Assembly: GCA_016935015.1 (NCBI GenBank)
Contig: JAFGRT010000122.1
Coordinates: forward strand, 1-64,000
Direction of reading: 5' to 3'
DNA length: 64,000 nucleotides
From: Acidobacteriota bacterium
GTDB lineage: Bacteria; Acidobacteriota; JAAYUB01
Shown here: piece after piece, positions 43,724-53,479 of the stretch
Position numbering within the stretch: position 1 is the stretch's first letter
Layout of the letters: every line of letters begins with the position of its first letter
Translations under genes and position numbers: made by a program
The notes under the pieces: model-generated
Database searches by the model: none
Seen by the model: the letters and a program-made list of their open reading frames with translations, nothing else
Told to the model about the DNA's origin: nothing

Positions 43724-46069
43724 TCAGGTGCGCAGATTCAGGACCAGGTAGAATCCCGTAAATCCGAAGAAAAGGTTGGGCGCCCAGGCTGCCAGCAGCG
43801 ACGGAATGATGCCGTGGCTGCCGATGGCGCTGAATACATTGAACAAGGCCCAGAAAAGAATTCCCGTCAGGATACTCACGGCAACGCCGTACAGGGCCCC
43901 TCTTTTACCCATCATGAAGGAGAAAGGGAGCCCAATGAACAGCATGATGAGATTGACCAGGGGATAGGATATTTTTTTGTGCAGGTCCACTTCCAGACTG
44001 AGAGTTTCGAAGCCGCCCCGGCGGAGTTTGTGAATATAGGCGGACAGCTCGGCATAGGACATCTTATCCGATCTCTTCAGTTCCGTCTTGAAATAGGCCG
44101 GATTCTCCGCCGCTGTATATGTGAGTTCTTGAAACCGGTCAAAATGATAGGTCGCTTGCCGGAAATCCCTTTCCCAGCCGTTATAGAGCACCCACTCCCG
44201 GCCCTCGGCATTCCAGCCGGCCTGCGGGGCAAACAGGCGCCGGCGCAGCTGGGCCTGGCGCAGATTCAGTTCGAAGATGGTGAGGTCGGCAAACACGTTC
44301 CGGTCGTAGTCGAAATAGCTGTAATGGTAGATCGTGCGATCATTCCCCATGATCCAGGTGATGTCGGGGCGATAATATGTCTGTACCTGGTGCCCCTTGA
44401 TTTCGTGCAACAGATCGTCCTGGCGCTGGTTGGTGTAGGGAAGGATAAACTCCTGCAGCACAAACACGCCCAGCGACAGCAGGACCGTCACCAGGACGAT
44501 GGGCGATGACATCCGATAAATGCTGATACCGCAAGCCTTGAGTGCCGTAACCTGGCTTGTTTTTTCCAGCACCCCGAAAAAGACCAGGATGGAGATGAGA
44601 ATGCACAACGGGATGATGAGCACCAAAATCATGGGGGCAACGAAGAGGAAGTATTCCACAATCTTGGTGGCTGGGATCTGGTTGGTGTAGATTTCGTCCA
44701 GCAGCTCGAAGAGTGTAAATATGGTGAAAAGAAGAAGCCCGCCCATGATGGTGAGAGCCAACAATTTTAAGAATTCCTTCAGAATGAACGTATCCATGAC
44801 CCGGGCGAACCGGTATTCCATCTCCGACACATTTGTGCGACCCGGCACCAGCCGTTGCCGCAATGCCCGCCACACCGTAGCGACCAGATCGCGCAGCCGG
44901 AAAAAACCGCGGTTCACATGTCTGAGGAAGGTACGGGTCAGCCAGCGGCGCAATGTACGATGGTCATTATTGGCCGACAGCAAAAAAAAGACACCGCAAA
45001 CGGTGAACAGAATATTCGCAATCCAGACTCCGAAACCGATAGGGAAAAGTCTGTAATGAACACCCGCCTTCCAAGAATAGGCAAAGATCAGGTAATACAG
45101 AAAGACAACAAAAAGGGAGATGACGAAGCCGGAAGAGCGGCCGCCACGTCGGGTGCTGAGACCGAGGGGCACCCCCAGCAGACCGAAAACGATACAGGCG
45201 AAGGGCAGAGCCAGGCGACGATGATACTCCAGCTCGAGATTATGGCGGCGATCATTGTCGTCTTCAGGGCCGTCGGTTTTCATTTCCCGGGCCAGTTCGG
45301 CCATGGTTTTCTCGCGGTTTCGCTTGGGCACCCGTTCCAATGGAGTCAGGTTCAGATTTTGCAGGGGAATGTCGAGGGAGCCGAAATAGGTAATGGCGTC
45401 GGACGACGGATCTGCCGTGGAAACCGTATAAATCTCGCCGTCCTCCAGATGCAGCTGCAGCAGTTCCCGGGAGGGATGGATGAAAATATTCCCCCGCCGG
45501 GCAAGGTATACCTTCTGTTGGGACCCGCCACCGTTCTCCACCAGAAATATGCCTTTCCACGTCTCCGTGCTGCGATCGATGTCGTCGACATAGAAAATAA
45601 AATTTCGGAATCGTTCGTTGAAGACCCGCGGCTGGATTTCCGTGGTCAGTTGGGAAAGCGCCACATCATATTGTAGCGTCCGAAAATGATTATTGGCCTT
45701 CGGGGCCAGGGTAGTGGTCAGCAGAAAAGTCACGCCGAAGAGCAGCAAAGCCATGACGATGACGGGACCGATCAGTCGAAAGACGCTGACGCCGCAGGCT
45801 TTGAGGGAAATGATTTCGCTATCGGCGCTGAGACGACTGTAACAGGAGATGATGCCGATGAGCAAGGCGATGGGGGTGGTGAAAAACAGGACGTTGGCCA
45901 GGACGATGAGAATCACTTCCATAAACGTTTGGATGGATGTGCCGGAGGTAATGAGCAGCTGGGCGAAACGCTGAAATTCCTTGGAAAAGGCAATGAAGGT
46001 AAGCACCACCAGGGCAATGGCGATGGTCGGCAGGCTCTCCTTGTAAATCAGCTGATGAATGATCTTCAT
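43724..46069 (-). CDS. Fused LptF-LptG permease of the LPS exporter
   Basis: This 781-residue protein consists of two complete LptF/LptG-type permeases in tandem. The first half (about 1-375) has membrane pairs at both ends and a periplasmic jellyroll-like domain between. The second half (about 420-781, from MDTFILKEFLKLLALTIMGG) repeats the plan. Each half carries the coupling segment with LKACGVSVFR / LKACGISIYR, which contacts the LptB ATPase. Together they would form the membrane part of the LptB2FG transporter that extracts lipopolysaccharide. The genes are normally separate, so this is a gene fusion. Confidence 0.9.
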   Translation of the reverse strand: MKIIHQLIYKESLPTIAIALVVLTFIAFSKEFQRFAQLLITSGTSIQTFMEVILIVLANVLFFTTPIALLIGIISCYSRLSADSEIISLKACGVSVFRLIGPVIVMALLLFGVTFLLTTTLAPKANNHFRTLQYDVALSQLTTEIQPRVFNERFRNFIFYVDDIDRSTETWKGIFLVENGGGSQQKVYLARRGNIFIHPSRELLQLHLEDGEIYTVSTADPSSDAITYFGSLDIPLQNLNLTPLERVPKRNREKTMAELAREMKTDGPEDDNDRRHNLELEYHRRLALPFACIVFGLLGVPLGLSTRRGGRSSGFVISLFVVFLYYLIFAYSWKAGVHYRLFPIGFGVWIANILFTVCGVFFLLSANNDHRTLRRWLTRTFLRHVNRGFFRLRDLVATVWRALRQRLVPGRTNVSEMEYRFARVMDTFILKEFLKLLALTIMGGLLLFTIFTLFELLDEIYTNQIPATKIVEYFLFVAPMILVLIIPLCILISILVFFGVLEKTSQVTALKACGISIYRMSSPIVLVTVLLSLGVFVLQEFILPYTNQRQDDLLHEIKGHQVQTYYRPDITWIMGNDRTIYHYSYFDYDRNVFADLTIFELNLRQAQLRRRLFAPQAGWNAEGREWVLYNGWERDFRQATYHFDRFQELTYTAAENPAYFKTELKRSDKMSYAELSAYIHKLRRGGFETLSLEVDLHKKISYPLVNLIMLFIGLPFSFMMGKRGALYGVAVSILTGILFWALFNVFSAIGSHGIIPSLLAAWAPNLFFGFTGFYLVLNLRT

Positions 46070-46203
46070 CTAACCCTGAGCGAGATAATAATTAGCGTGA
46101 AATTGTATCACACTCAGGAGTTAAAATCACCTGTCGAAAAGTGTTGTTTTCGGACACCAAGGCGGACTTCAGTCATGAAGATATATATCTGATCACGGCC
46201 AAC

Positions 46204-48405
46204 TTAATTACCGGCCAGCAGGTTGGCGATGGCCAGGAGGTCGGGCGCATCCACCACCTGATCCTGATTCATATCGGCGTTGCGGCGACCGGTGTCACTC
46301 AATTCCATCATGCCGTTGGCGTGACACGTAGCCAACACCAGGTCGCGGACGGAGCAAACCCCGTCACAATCCGCGTCACCGGCGTGACGGGGCGGCCAGG
46401 CACTGTAGGTAATCTCCAGAAAAGTGCGTTGCCCGGCGGAATACTCGCTGGCTTTGAGTCCGGTGGAGGTGAGGGAGTCGTTCACCAGTATCATCCCGTA
46501 ATTGGCTCGGATTCCAGCCGTCCACTGCTGCACGATGTCCGTCACGTCGATGAGAGGATAAAAATCATGGTCCACTCCGTCCAGCAACTCCGTCGAGCCC
46601 AACCAGTCATCGTAATCTCCGCCGGGGGTGGACCACGGGGTGCCGGACATGGCGGAATTCCAGGTGACGCCTGATTCGGTCCAGGGGGTATTGATCCGGT
46701 ACAGATCCAGGTATTGATCGGGCTGCCAGCCCGTCTGGTTCCAGCCGTAGAAACCGACGACGGCCGATTGGATGTATTGACCGGAGAGGGCCGGTGGAAA
46801 ATTGAATTTCACGGAGTAGTGCGTGAACACGGAGGCCCAGTTGGCGCTGCCGTAATTGGTGTCGGGTGCATTCGGATTCAGGAAGGCATCGTCTACGTCG
46901 GTAGTGTTCTCCAGACGGATGAGCTGTGTTTCCTGCGGTAAGTATACGGATGCCTCGTTGGACCAGGCCGACGGTCCGAAATCGTTGACGGCCCGAACAC
47001 GATACGTATACGTATGGAGGGGTTCGGGCGATGGATCCACGTAGGTAGTGGAGTCGGGTGGGACCGTGTCGTCCAGCAGAATGAATGTTCCGTCATCCAT
47101 TTTTCGTACCAACGAGAACCCCTCCTCGTTGGTACTAACATCCGTCCATGAAAGATGAATATCACCGGCGCTGATTCCGGCGGTGAGATCGGCTGGGGGG
47201 TCGGGTGGATCCGCGGCGATAACGGCCGTCGCCACATTGGACGGTGCCGAATCGCAGGGAACGCCACTGCCGTTATCATACCGGTGAGCCACCACCCGGT
47301 ACCGATAAGTGGCGGAGCCAAGGCCGCCGTCCAAGTAGTATATCGTATCGGCCGTAACCCAGTCGTAGGCGTTGTTCCAAACGCCGTCGTCGACTTGCCG
47401 CTGAATGAGGAAACCGTCTTCATTGGGCTCCGTGGCGTTATCCGTCCAGGACAGTTCGATCTGGCCCAGCAGGGAATCCGGCGAGGCGACCAGACTGGTG
47501 GGGCAGGGGACGCACTCGTTACCGTCCCAGCCCGCCAGGCGGGCAAACATCCACCAAGCCGCTCTTCCCTTCAGGATGCAGTTGATGTTGGCTTCAGCCG
47601 GGCTGTCGGAGTGGGCGCACCCGCTGCAACCGGCGGTAAGATCGGCCAGCTCCGAAGTGGGATTGGCGGCGATCCATTCCACAGCCCAATTGCCGTCGTC
47701 GTAGTCGAGGTCATCCTCGAGCCCCAAGTCCCAGTAATAGAAACCGTCCGGGTCATAGGCCTCAATATCGGCGAAATCAAACAGGATCCGCGCGTGGGTC
47801 AGGCAATGCTGGCGGATGGTCTCATTGTTGTAATGCACATTGCCATTGCCGGTATCCGGATCGTAGAATTGGTATTCGCCCTGTCCTTCGGCGTGCCCTG
47901 TCATAAAAACGAAAGCGACGTCGGGATATTCGGCGATGAGTTTTTCCATGTTTTCCAGGTACCGCGCGGCGTTATGGCCGTTGATGCTGCACCATGACCA
48001 CATGATCACGTTGATGTGGCTGTTGACCGGATTGTCCAGCAACTGCCGGGTGGCTACCACCCAGGGCGTATCGCCGTTCTCATCCACCCAGTCTCCCTGG
48101 CTCAGATCGGCGCAACCGGGGATGCCTTCATCATCCAGGTCCAGAGCGCCGGGCCGGGCACCGCTGTCATCCCAATCATACAGGGATCCATACAGCGGAT
48201 AGTCCCGTAAACGATCCATGCCGGTAATGAGCTGGCTGCCGTGGGAAGTATGCTGATAAGCGATATGCAGGGTGTTCTTTGCCTGGATGATCCATTCTTC
48301 GGGGATTTGCGCCGAGTCTGTACTCTCGTGACCGACGACAAATCCCTGAGCGAAGACCACGATGCCGGCCAGCATCGTTAACGAAGCCGCTACTAAGAGT
48401 CGCAT
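46204..48405 (-). CDS. Secreted FnIII/DNRLRE/dockerin protein
   Basis: This 733-residue exported protein has a signal peptide (about 1-20). An N-terminal domain (about 25-290) resembles a hydrolase-like fold with YQHTSHGSQLITGM and VFMTGHAEGQG motifs that I cannot assign firmly. Two fibronectin type III repeats (about 305-485) and a DNRLRE-type beta domain (about 490-665) follow. A C-terminal type I dockerin has two calcium loops (DADCDGVCSVRDLV and DMNQDQVVDAPDLL). The ATG at 48405 follows AGGAGG. The dockerin suggests attachment to a surface scaffold or use as a structural calcium module. Confidence 0.8.
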   Translation of the reverse strand: MRLLVAASLTMLAGIVVFAQGFVVGHESTDSAQIPEEWIIQAKNTLHIAYQHTSHGSQLITGMDRLRDYPLYGSLYDWDDSGARPGALDLDDEGIPGCADLSQGDWVDENGDTPWVVATRQLLDNPVNSHINVIMWSWCSINGHNAARYLENMEKLIAEYPDVAFVFMTGHAEGQGEYQFYDPDTGNGNVHYNNETIRQHCLTHARILFDFADIEAYDPDGFYYWDLGLEDDLDYDDGNWAVEWIAANPTSELADLTAGCSGCAHSDSPAEANINCILKGRAAWWMFARLAGWDGNECVPCPTSLVASPDSLLGQIELSWTDNATEPNEDGFLIQRQVDDGVWNNAYDWVTADTIYYLDGGLGSATYRYRVVAHRYDNGSGVPCDSAPSNVATAVIAADPPDPPADLTAGISAGDIHLSWTDVSTNEEGFSLVRKMDDGTFILLDDTVPPDSTTYVDPSPEPLHTYTYRVRAVNDFGPSAWSNEASVYLPQETQLIRLENTTDVDDAFLNPNAPDTNYGSANWASVFTHYSVKFNFPPALSGQYIQSAVVGFYGWNQTGWQPDQYLDLYRINTPWTESGVTWNSAMSGTPWSTPGGDYDDWLGSTELLDGVDHDFYPLIDVTDIVQQWTAGIRANYGMILVNDSLTSTGLKASEYSAGQRTFLEITYSAWPPRHAGDADCDGVCSVRDLVLATCHANGMMELSDTGRRNADMNQDQVVDAPDLLAIANLLAGN

Positions 48406-48408
48406 CAA

Positions 48409-48968
48409 TACCTCCTGAGAAGGGTTGCGGCGGAGAATAAAACGTCCCGGTCACCAGCGACCAGGTCCGAAAAAAGAATCACAGAATGTCAAATTAATGC
48501 AACACATGTGCCAAATATATCACGACAGGATATCCATGGAATCCTTGAAGGATACGCATGCTGGTCATGTGACTCCCCACATTCACTGCCACAAAATGTT
48601 ACCGTGACCGCCCCCGGATGTCATCGCAGCCCCATGATGGCCATTCGCATTACCCGGCGGAGAGCAGGGAAAACTGGATTTGTCCCCATCGTCGGACAGT
48701 GAAGCGTCCGCCGGCCGGCGCGCGCACAGAAACATGCCGGCGGAAAGCAGCGGCCCACAAACCGTCCGGTGGATAGACTTTTGTGCAAGTGTTTTTTTAC
48801 TGTGAGATAGGGGGAAGGAGCCGTCAAGGGAGGAAGAAGACGGAAGGAACTAGACTTCGTGTCAGATGAGGAATCACCGGCAAAATGTCCGGCCGATACC
48901 GGCGCCGCCCCGAACACCATGCCGGCGGGGATCCACGGCGGCGCCGATCGCATCATTGCGGCGCATTC
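48409..48968. other. Intergenic region, nothing identified
   Basis: About 560 nt between two minus-strand genes for secreted proteins. It holds short GC-rich stretches and a T-run near 48791, but I find no convincing promoter, RNA or coding sequence. It must contain the promoter of the dockerin protein gene and possibly the end of the upstream transcript. Confidence 0.4.
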
Positions 48969-51392
48969 CTATTGGGCCGCACCATCCGGATCAGAACGGA
49001 AGAAATTGATCAGAATTCCTTTTTCCGTGTGAACGAAGAAGCCCATGTCGATGGAATGGGTCAGGTCCATTTTTACGTCCAGCTGCCAGGGATCGGACGG
49101 TGAGGAGGCGAAACACTTGATCACGAAATCCTCTTCGCCCGCATAGGCCGTATGGCAGTCGTAAAAATAGCCCACGCCGGTATAAACACCTTTGTGGTCA
49201 CTCGTGTTCACTTCGAGAACGTATTTACCCGAACAGCTGCAAATGGTAAGCACACATTGGCCGTTGTCGTCCTCGATGATGATGTCCGGGTCACACACCG
49301 GCAGGATGATGACGTAACCCAGGTCGAAACAGATATCGCCATCGGTAATCACCGCCATGGCCCAGGGAAAGATGCCGGGTATGTCGTACACATGGGTGGC
49401 GTGGGCGCCCAGGGCGGTGGATCCGTCCCCGAAAGACCACACCACTTCGGAAAACTCGGCACCGGAGACATCCGTATCGATATCGAACTTGACGACTTTG
49501 CCTTCATACGTCATGTGGGGATGGGCATAGCCGCTGCACAGCAGATCATCGGGGATATCGGCCATCTTCAACAATTGCCAACCGCCAGCCGGCATCGGCT
49601 GCCTGTCTGCCAGGGATGACAGTGGCACAGGCGGCATGGCTGGCGGCACCAGGTTCATGGGATTGGCCGTTCCGATGAAGAGACCGTCCTCATCGGCCAG
49701 CATGGTCCGGATGCCGTAATTGAGGTAATTGCCGAGGCCGGAGATATTTTCCGGCTTGGCCGCCAGATTGATGGACGCAACCCGGAACAGGTCAGCGCCG
49801 AAAGGGGTCATCGGCAACTTCAGCGCATCATGAGGCACTGTGCCGAATTTCTGTCCCAGGACCGTATCAATAACGTCATACAGCAGATAACTCCAGTCGA
49901 ACGTGCCGATATAGAGCTGGTTGTTGTAGACGCTCATCGCCCAGGTGTAATTGTTAAAGAAATTGTCGAATCCGGAAAAACCGTGCATGGGATGACGGTC
50001 ATATTCATGCATGTTGTTGGGTTGGATACTCCAGCCCTGTTGAGGATCATAGGCCGGCAGGTAGGGCATGCCATAGGCCAGCTTGATATGCTGATACTTG
50101 TCGGGATCGCCGAAATCCTTGCCGACAAAGAGCGTCGTGTTACGCCAGGTTCCCAGCAAGGCCAGAAGAGCATCATCCAGCGTCGAAAGCTCGATGCCGT
50201 AGGCCTGCAGATACGCCAGGAAACCGGTCATCGGTACGTGCATGGTGCCCCAGTACAGACGCCCCTGGAAGGACGCCAGGGCCCCGCCACCGTACGTGCG
50301 GGCCACCACCGGATCCGGTTCGTAATCATCGACTTGCCAGACCTTTTCCCAACCCGCGGCGTGGGCAGCGGTCAGGCCGCCGGCGGGGATGGGCGGGCTC
50401 ATGTAGAGACCGGCCAGGTTGGATTCCATGAGAATGTCGATATTGGGCCAGGTGGTCACGAAAAGCCGGCCGTCGTGCAGCGCCATGTTGGCCGCATCCG
50501 TGTCCAGAATTCCGACGACTTCGAAATCAAAGAGGTCGACGAAATTCTCCAGAAAACGACCGTTATGGAACCTGGGCAGATCGCCGGTCCAGCGCAATAG
50601 ATGCCCGCCGCCGCCGGTGCAGCTGACCCCCAGGTACATGACGCCCTCAATGGTGGAAATATTCCGGATATTGTTGTAACCGGGGAGGTTGATGGCCGAT
50701 AAGAACATGCCGCTGGCAGCGTCGAAGGCGAAGATGTTGACGCCGTCGATCATGCTGGGCCCGGCCAGGAAAACGAGATCGCCGAGGGAACCGGCGGCGC
50801 GCAACCCAACGGTGGTGAGCAGCAACAGCTGGTGGGAAAAGGGGATCTGGAGGGTTTTCTCCTCCAGGGTCATGGTTTCAACATCGTACATGAAGATACG
50901 CGGCGGACGCCAGTCCGTCGGGTAGCCGGGTGGAAACGGCGGACTGGGTAGGAAGAACTGGCTGGCATAAAATTCACAAACCCAGGAGTTTGTCTGGAGC
51001 GGGGGTAGCAGCTGACCCAGACCCATCATCTCGCCCAGAACCATGCATTGTGTATTGCTCATGGTACCGTACCAGATTTGGGTTCCTGTTTTGGTCATGC
51101 CCCAGATATAGGCGTCGTTGGTCTTGGGCTGGCTGCCCGGCGGGCAGGGGAGTATCAGATTGAGATCGTAAAAGTTGTTTGGATCGCCGATCCCGTAAAA
51201 ACATTCATCCGGCTGGGCCTGGGCCAATAGCTGCCAGTAAAGCCAGTGACCTTTGTCGGCTTTATCGGCTTTGATATCGGCATAATGGTCCAACCAGAAA
51301 TTCTCGAGCTCTTCGAAGGTCATTTCTCCAAAGAGAGGCCCGACAATAATCAGGCAAAAGATGAATGAGAAAATTAGGTTGCGGTAACGCAA
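48969..51392 (-). CDS. Large secreted protein with PKD domain
   Basis: This 807-residue exported protein has a signal peptide LIFSFIFCLIIVGPLFG just after the start. The start is a TTG at 51392, placed six bases after GGAGG; no ATG fits. Most of the protein (about 60-600) is a beta-rich region that I do not recognise, with repeated short blocks such as RLYWGTMH, QLYIGTFDW and GLFIGTAN that suggest a beta-propeller. A PKD domain follows (about 620-710, VVWSFGDGS). It probably acts at the cell surface or outside. It shares its orientation with the dockerin protein but is 560 nt upstream of it. Confidence 0.72.
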   Translation of the reverse strand: MRYRNLIFSFIFCLIIVGPLFGEMTFEELENFWLDHYADIKADKADKGHWLYWQLLAQAQPDECFYGIGDPNNFYDLNLILPCPPGSQPKTNDAYIWGMTKTGTQIWYGTMSNTQCMVLGEMMGLGQLLPPLQTNSWVCEFYASQFFLPSPPFPPGYPTDWRPPRIFMYDVETMTLEEKTLQIPFSHQLLLLTTVGLRAAGSLGDLVFLAGPSMIDGVNIFAFDAASGMFLSAINLPGYNNIRNISTIEGVMYLGVSCTGGGGHLLRWTGDLPRFHNGRFLENFVDLFDFEVVGILDTDAANMALHDGRLFVTTWPNIDILMESNLAGLYMSPPIPAGGLTAAHAAGWEKVWQVDDYEPDPVVARTYGGGALASFQGRLYWGTMHVPMTGFLAYLQAYGIELSTLDDALLALLGTWRNTTLFVGKDFGDPDKYQHIKLAYGMPYLPAYDPQQGWSIQPNNMHEYDRHPMHGFSGFDNFFNNYTWAMSVYNNQLYIGTFDWSYLLYDVIDTVLGQKFGTVPHDALKLPMTPFGADLFRVASINLAAKPENISGLGNYLNYGIRTMLADEDGLFIGTANPMNLVPPAMPPVPLSSLADRQPMPAGGWQLLKMADIPDDLLCSGYAHPHMTYEGKVVKFDIDTDVSGAEFSEVVWSFGDGSTALGAHATHVYDIPGIFPWAMAVITDGDICFDLGYVIILPVCDPDIIIEDDNGQCVLTICSCSGKYVLEVNTSDHKGVYTGVGYFYDCHTAYAGEEDFVIKCFASSPSDPWQLDVKMDLTHSIDMGFFVHTEKGILINFFRSDPDGAAQ

Positions 51393-51791
51393 AACACACC
51401 TCCAAGTATGAATTGATTCAACAGATTGATCAGATAACAGCGAGCGAACGATCGCTCGGAAAATCCATGCGTTATGAGAGGTATCGCGTCCTCTTACATG
51501 TTGCGTCAGGTCCGTCCAATAAATGATGCAAAAGAAAGCATTGATCAGGTTCATTTTATGACAGAGTTTCATTCTTCGCAATGAAATATTTGTACCAATT
51601 TCGTCGCAAAAGTAGTGAATTTTCCGATACGTCGGGTGGGGGGACAACGCGAGGGGGCTTAGTCGGCGGCCGCCAAGGAAGTGCTGAAAACTCCGTATTT
51701 ATAATGTCTGATAAGATATATTATGTCAACTAACAGATGTGATTTCCGGTCCCATCAATGAATCCACCTGCACAGACACCAAAATATTGTT
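51393..51791. other. AT-rich divergent intergenic region
   Basis: About 400 nt between divergently transcribed genes, clearly more AT-rich than its surroundings, especially at 51700-51760. It should contain the promoter of the PKD protein gene on the minus strand, which I could not place. I see no gene or structured RNA. Confidence 0.4.
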
Positions 51792-51820
51792 TTGCATTAT
51801 TCAGAGTCATGGTCTATAGT
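51792..51820 (+). promoter_or_regulatory. Promoter of the radical SAM gene
   Basis: TTGCAT (51792-51797), a 17-nt spacer and TATAGT (51815-51820) would start transcription near 51827, about 30 nt before the start codon. Confidence 0.6.
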
Positions 51821-51857
51821 TATCCGTTATTTGCCATATCATCGAAGGATGGCACCC

Positions 51858-52877
51858 ATGCCCCATATTCCTTTTAAGTACGCTCCACGGCTCATATGGA
51901 ACGGTACGCGCAATTTTTTCACCAATCGGCCGCTGATTGTTTCCTTTGAGATCACGCTCGCCTGCAACGCCAATTGCCTGCACTGCGATATTGGCGGGCC
52001 GGTTCCCAACGAGAAAAGAATCCCCCCGGAAGCCTATCGAAAATACATCGATGAGTTCAAGCCGGTGGTCGTTCAGCTTTCCGGAGGCGAACCGCTGCTG
52101 CGAAACGATATTCAGGATATTGTCCGCAATATAAAAATCAATCCATTCAATCCGTATACCATTCTGGTCACCAATGGCTGGCTTCTGACCAAGGAACGTT
52201 ACATCGCCCTGCGCAAGGAAGGTGTCAATCAATTCTCTGTTTCCCTCGATTTTCCTGATGAAAGACATGATGAATTCCGCGTAATGAAGGGGCTATATCG
52301 TCGTTTAGATAAACAAATACCTGAAATCGTAAGTATCGCGGATGGCGATGTGGTGCTGAATACGGCTATCACCTCCCGCAACGTTCGGGAGCTGCCGGAC
52401 ATCATCGAAAATGCCCGTCGCTGGGGAGTTTGTTTGAGTTTCAGCGTATACACTCCCCTCCGAACCGGCAATCACGAATTGACGGTGCATACGGATGAGG
52501 ATATTGCATTTCTGACAAAAATATTTGATAACTGCAAGAAAAAAAAGGGAATATATTCTTCTGTCGTGAATTCCGCCTATAACCTGGACGGACTTCTCCA
52601 GTTCATCCGGGATGGTGATATTCCCAACTGTTCCGCCGGTAAACGGTTTCTGGTTGTTCGACCCGATGGACTTCTCAATCCATGCTCCTTGCAGCGCATT
52701 CAATTCGAAAATCAGGCGGATATGATTCGTGAATTCAGTTCAAGAAATACCTGCGGCGGCTGTTATGTTTCCATCCGCTCCTATGTAGAGATCTCCTTCC
52801 CAAAGCTGTTCTGGGAGAATGTCTCCATGCGGGTCCTGAACCAACGGCGTTCTGTTACCGCGCCCGGCGGCGAGTAA
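51858..52877 (+). CDS. Radical SAM protein with SPASM-like C-terminus
   Basis: This 339-residue radical SAM protein has CNANCLHC (Cys36, Cys40, Cys43) early in the chain, the SGGEPLL glycine motif, and a short C-terminal cysteine set (NCSAG, NPCSL, NTCGGC) that could hold an auxiliary iron-sulfur cluster. SPASM-type enzymes often modify peptides or assist cofactor synthesis, but no precursor peptide is visible nearby. Of two ATG codons (51849, 51858), the second has GAAGG at a workable distance. It is a single gene with its own promoter; the product is not predictable. Confidence 0.82.
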   Translation: MPHIPFKYAPRLIWNGTRNFFTNRPLIVSFEITLACNANCLHCDIGGPVPNEKRIPPEAYRKYIDEFKPVVVQLSGGEPLLRNDIQDIVRNIKINPFNPYTILVTNGWLLTKERYIALRKEGVNQFSVSLDFPDERHDEFRVMKGLYRRLDKQIPEIVSIADGDVVLNTAITSRNVRELPDIIENARRWGVCLSFSVYTPLRTGNHELTVHTDEDIAFLTKIFDNCKKKKGIYSSVVNSAYNLDGLLQFIRDGDIPNCSAGKRFLVVRPDGLLNPCSLQRIQFENQADMIREFSSRNTCGGCYVSIRSYVEISFPKLFWENVSMRVLNQRRSVTAPGGE

Positions 52878-52958
52878 GTCGTTTCAGAATTTTCGCTTCT
52901 TCCACCGGTTTCGTTCATCCAAACTTCAAGACTTCAGGTATGGGAGGCGGCATTCAGC

Positions 52959-53372
52959 ATGGAAGTCAAGGTAATCTGGAGCGAGGGGATGGCCTTCGAA
53001 AGCCATCAGAACAATCACAAAATCATGCTGGATGCCGAGGCCCGCTTCGGCGGCCAGGACAAGGGCCCCCCCCCAAAAACCCTTGTACTTTCCAGTCTGG
53101 CCGGTTGCACCGCCATGGACGTGATCAGTATTCTCAATAAGATGAAGATATCGCCCGAATCATTCAAAGTGAAGGTAGAAGCAGATTTATCGAAGGAACA
53201 TCCGAAGGTCTTCACCCGGATTCATCTCACCTATTTTTTCCAGGGCAATGACCTGCCCCTGGATAAGTTGGAAAAGGCCGTCAATCTCTCCCAGGAGAAA
53301 TATTGCGGCGTTTCGGCCATGCTGTCCAAAGTGTGTCCCCTCAGCTACGAAATCATCACCGAATCCGCCTGA
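52959..53372 (+). CDS. OsmC/Ohr family protein
   Basis: This 137-residue protein has the OsmC fold with the two redox cysteines in SSLAGCTAMDV and QEKYCGVSAML. Members reduce organic hydroperoxides with a thiol partner. Length matches the short YhfA/OsmC-type proteins. It lies 81 nt after the radical SAM gene on the same strand and may be co-transcribed. GGGAGG is slightly far from the ATG. Confidence 0.88.
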   Translation: MEVKVIWSEGMAFESHQNNHKIMLDAEARFGGQDKGPPPKTLVLSSLAGCTAMDVISILNKMKISPESFKVKVEADLSKEHPKVFTRIHLTYFFQGNDLPLDKLEKAVNLSQEKYCGVSAMLSKVCPLSYEIITESA

Positions 53373-53479
53373 TGCTGCCCAGGCATTCCTCATCCGAATA
53401 TCGCCCCTCCCGGGGGCCCCTGCCCTGCCCGGCACAAGGGCCATGCCCCACCGCTTCGGCGGGAGAGGTGGCAGGGACG

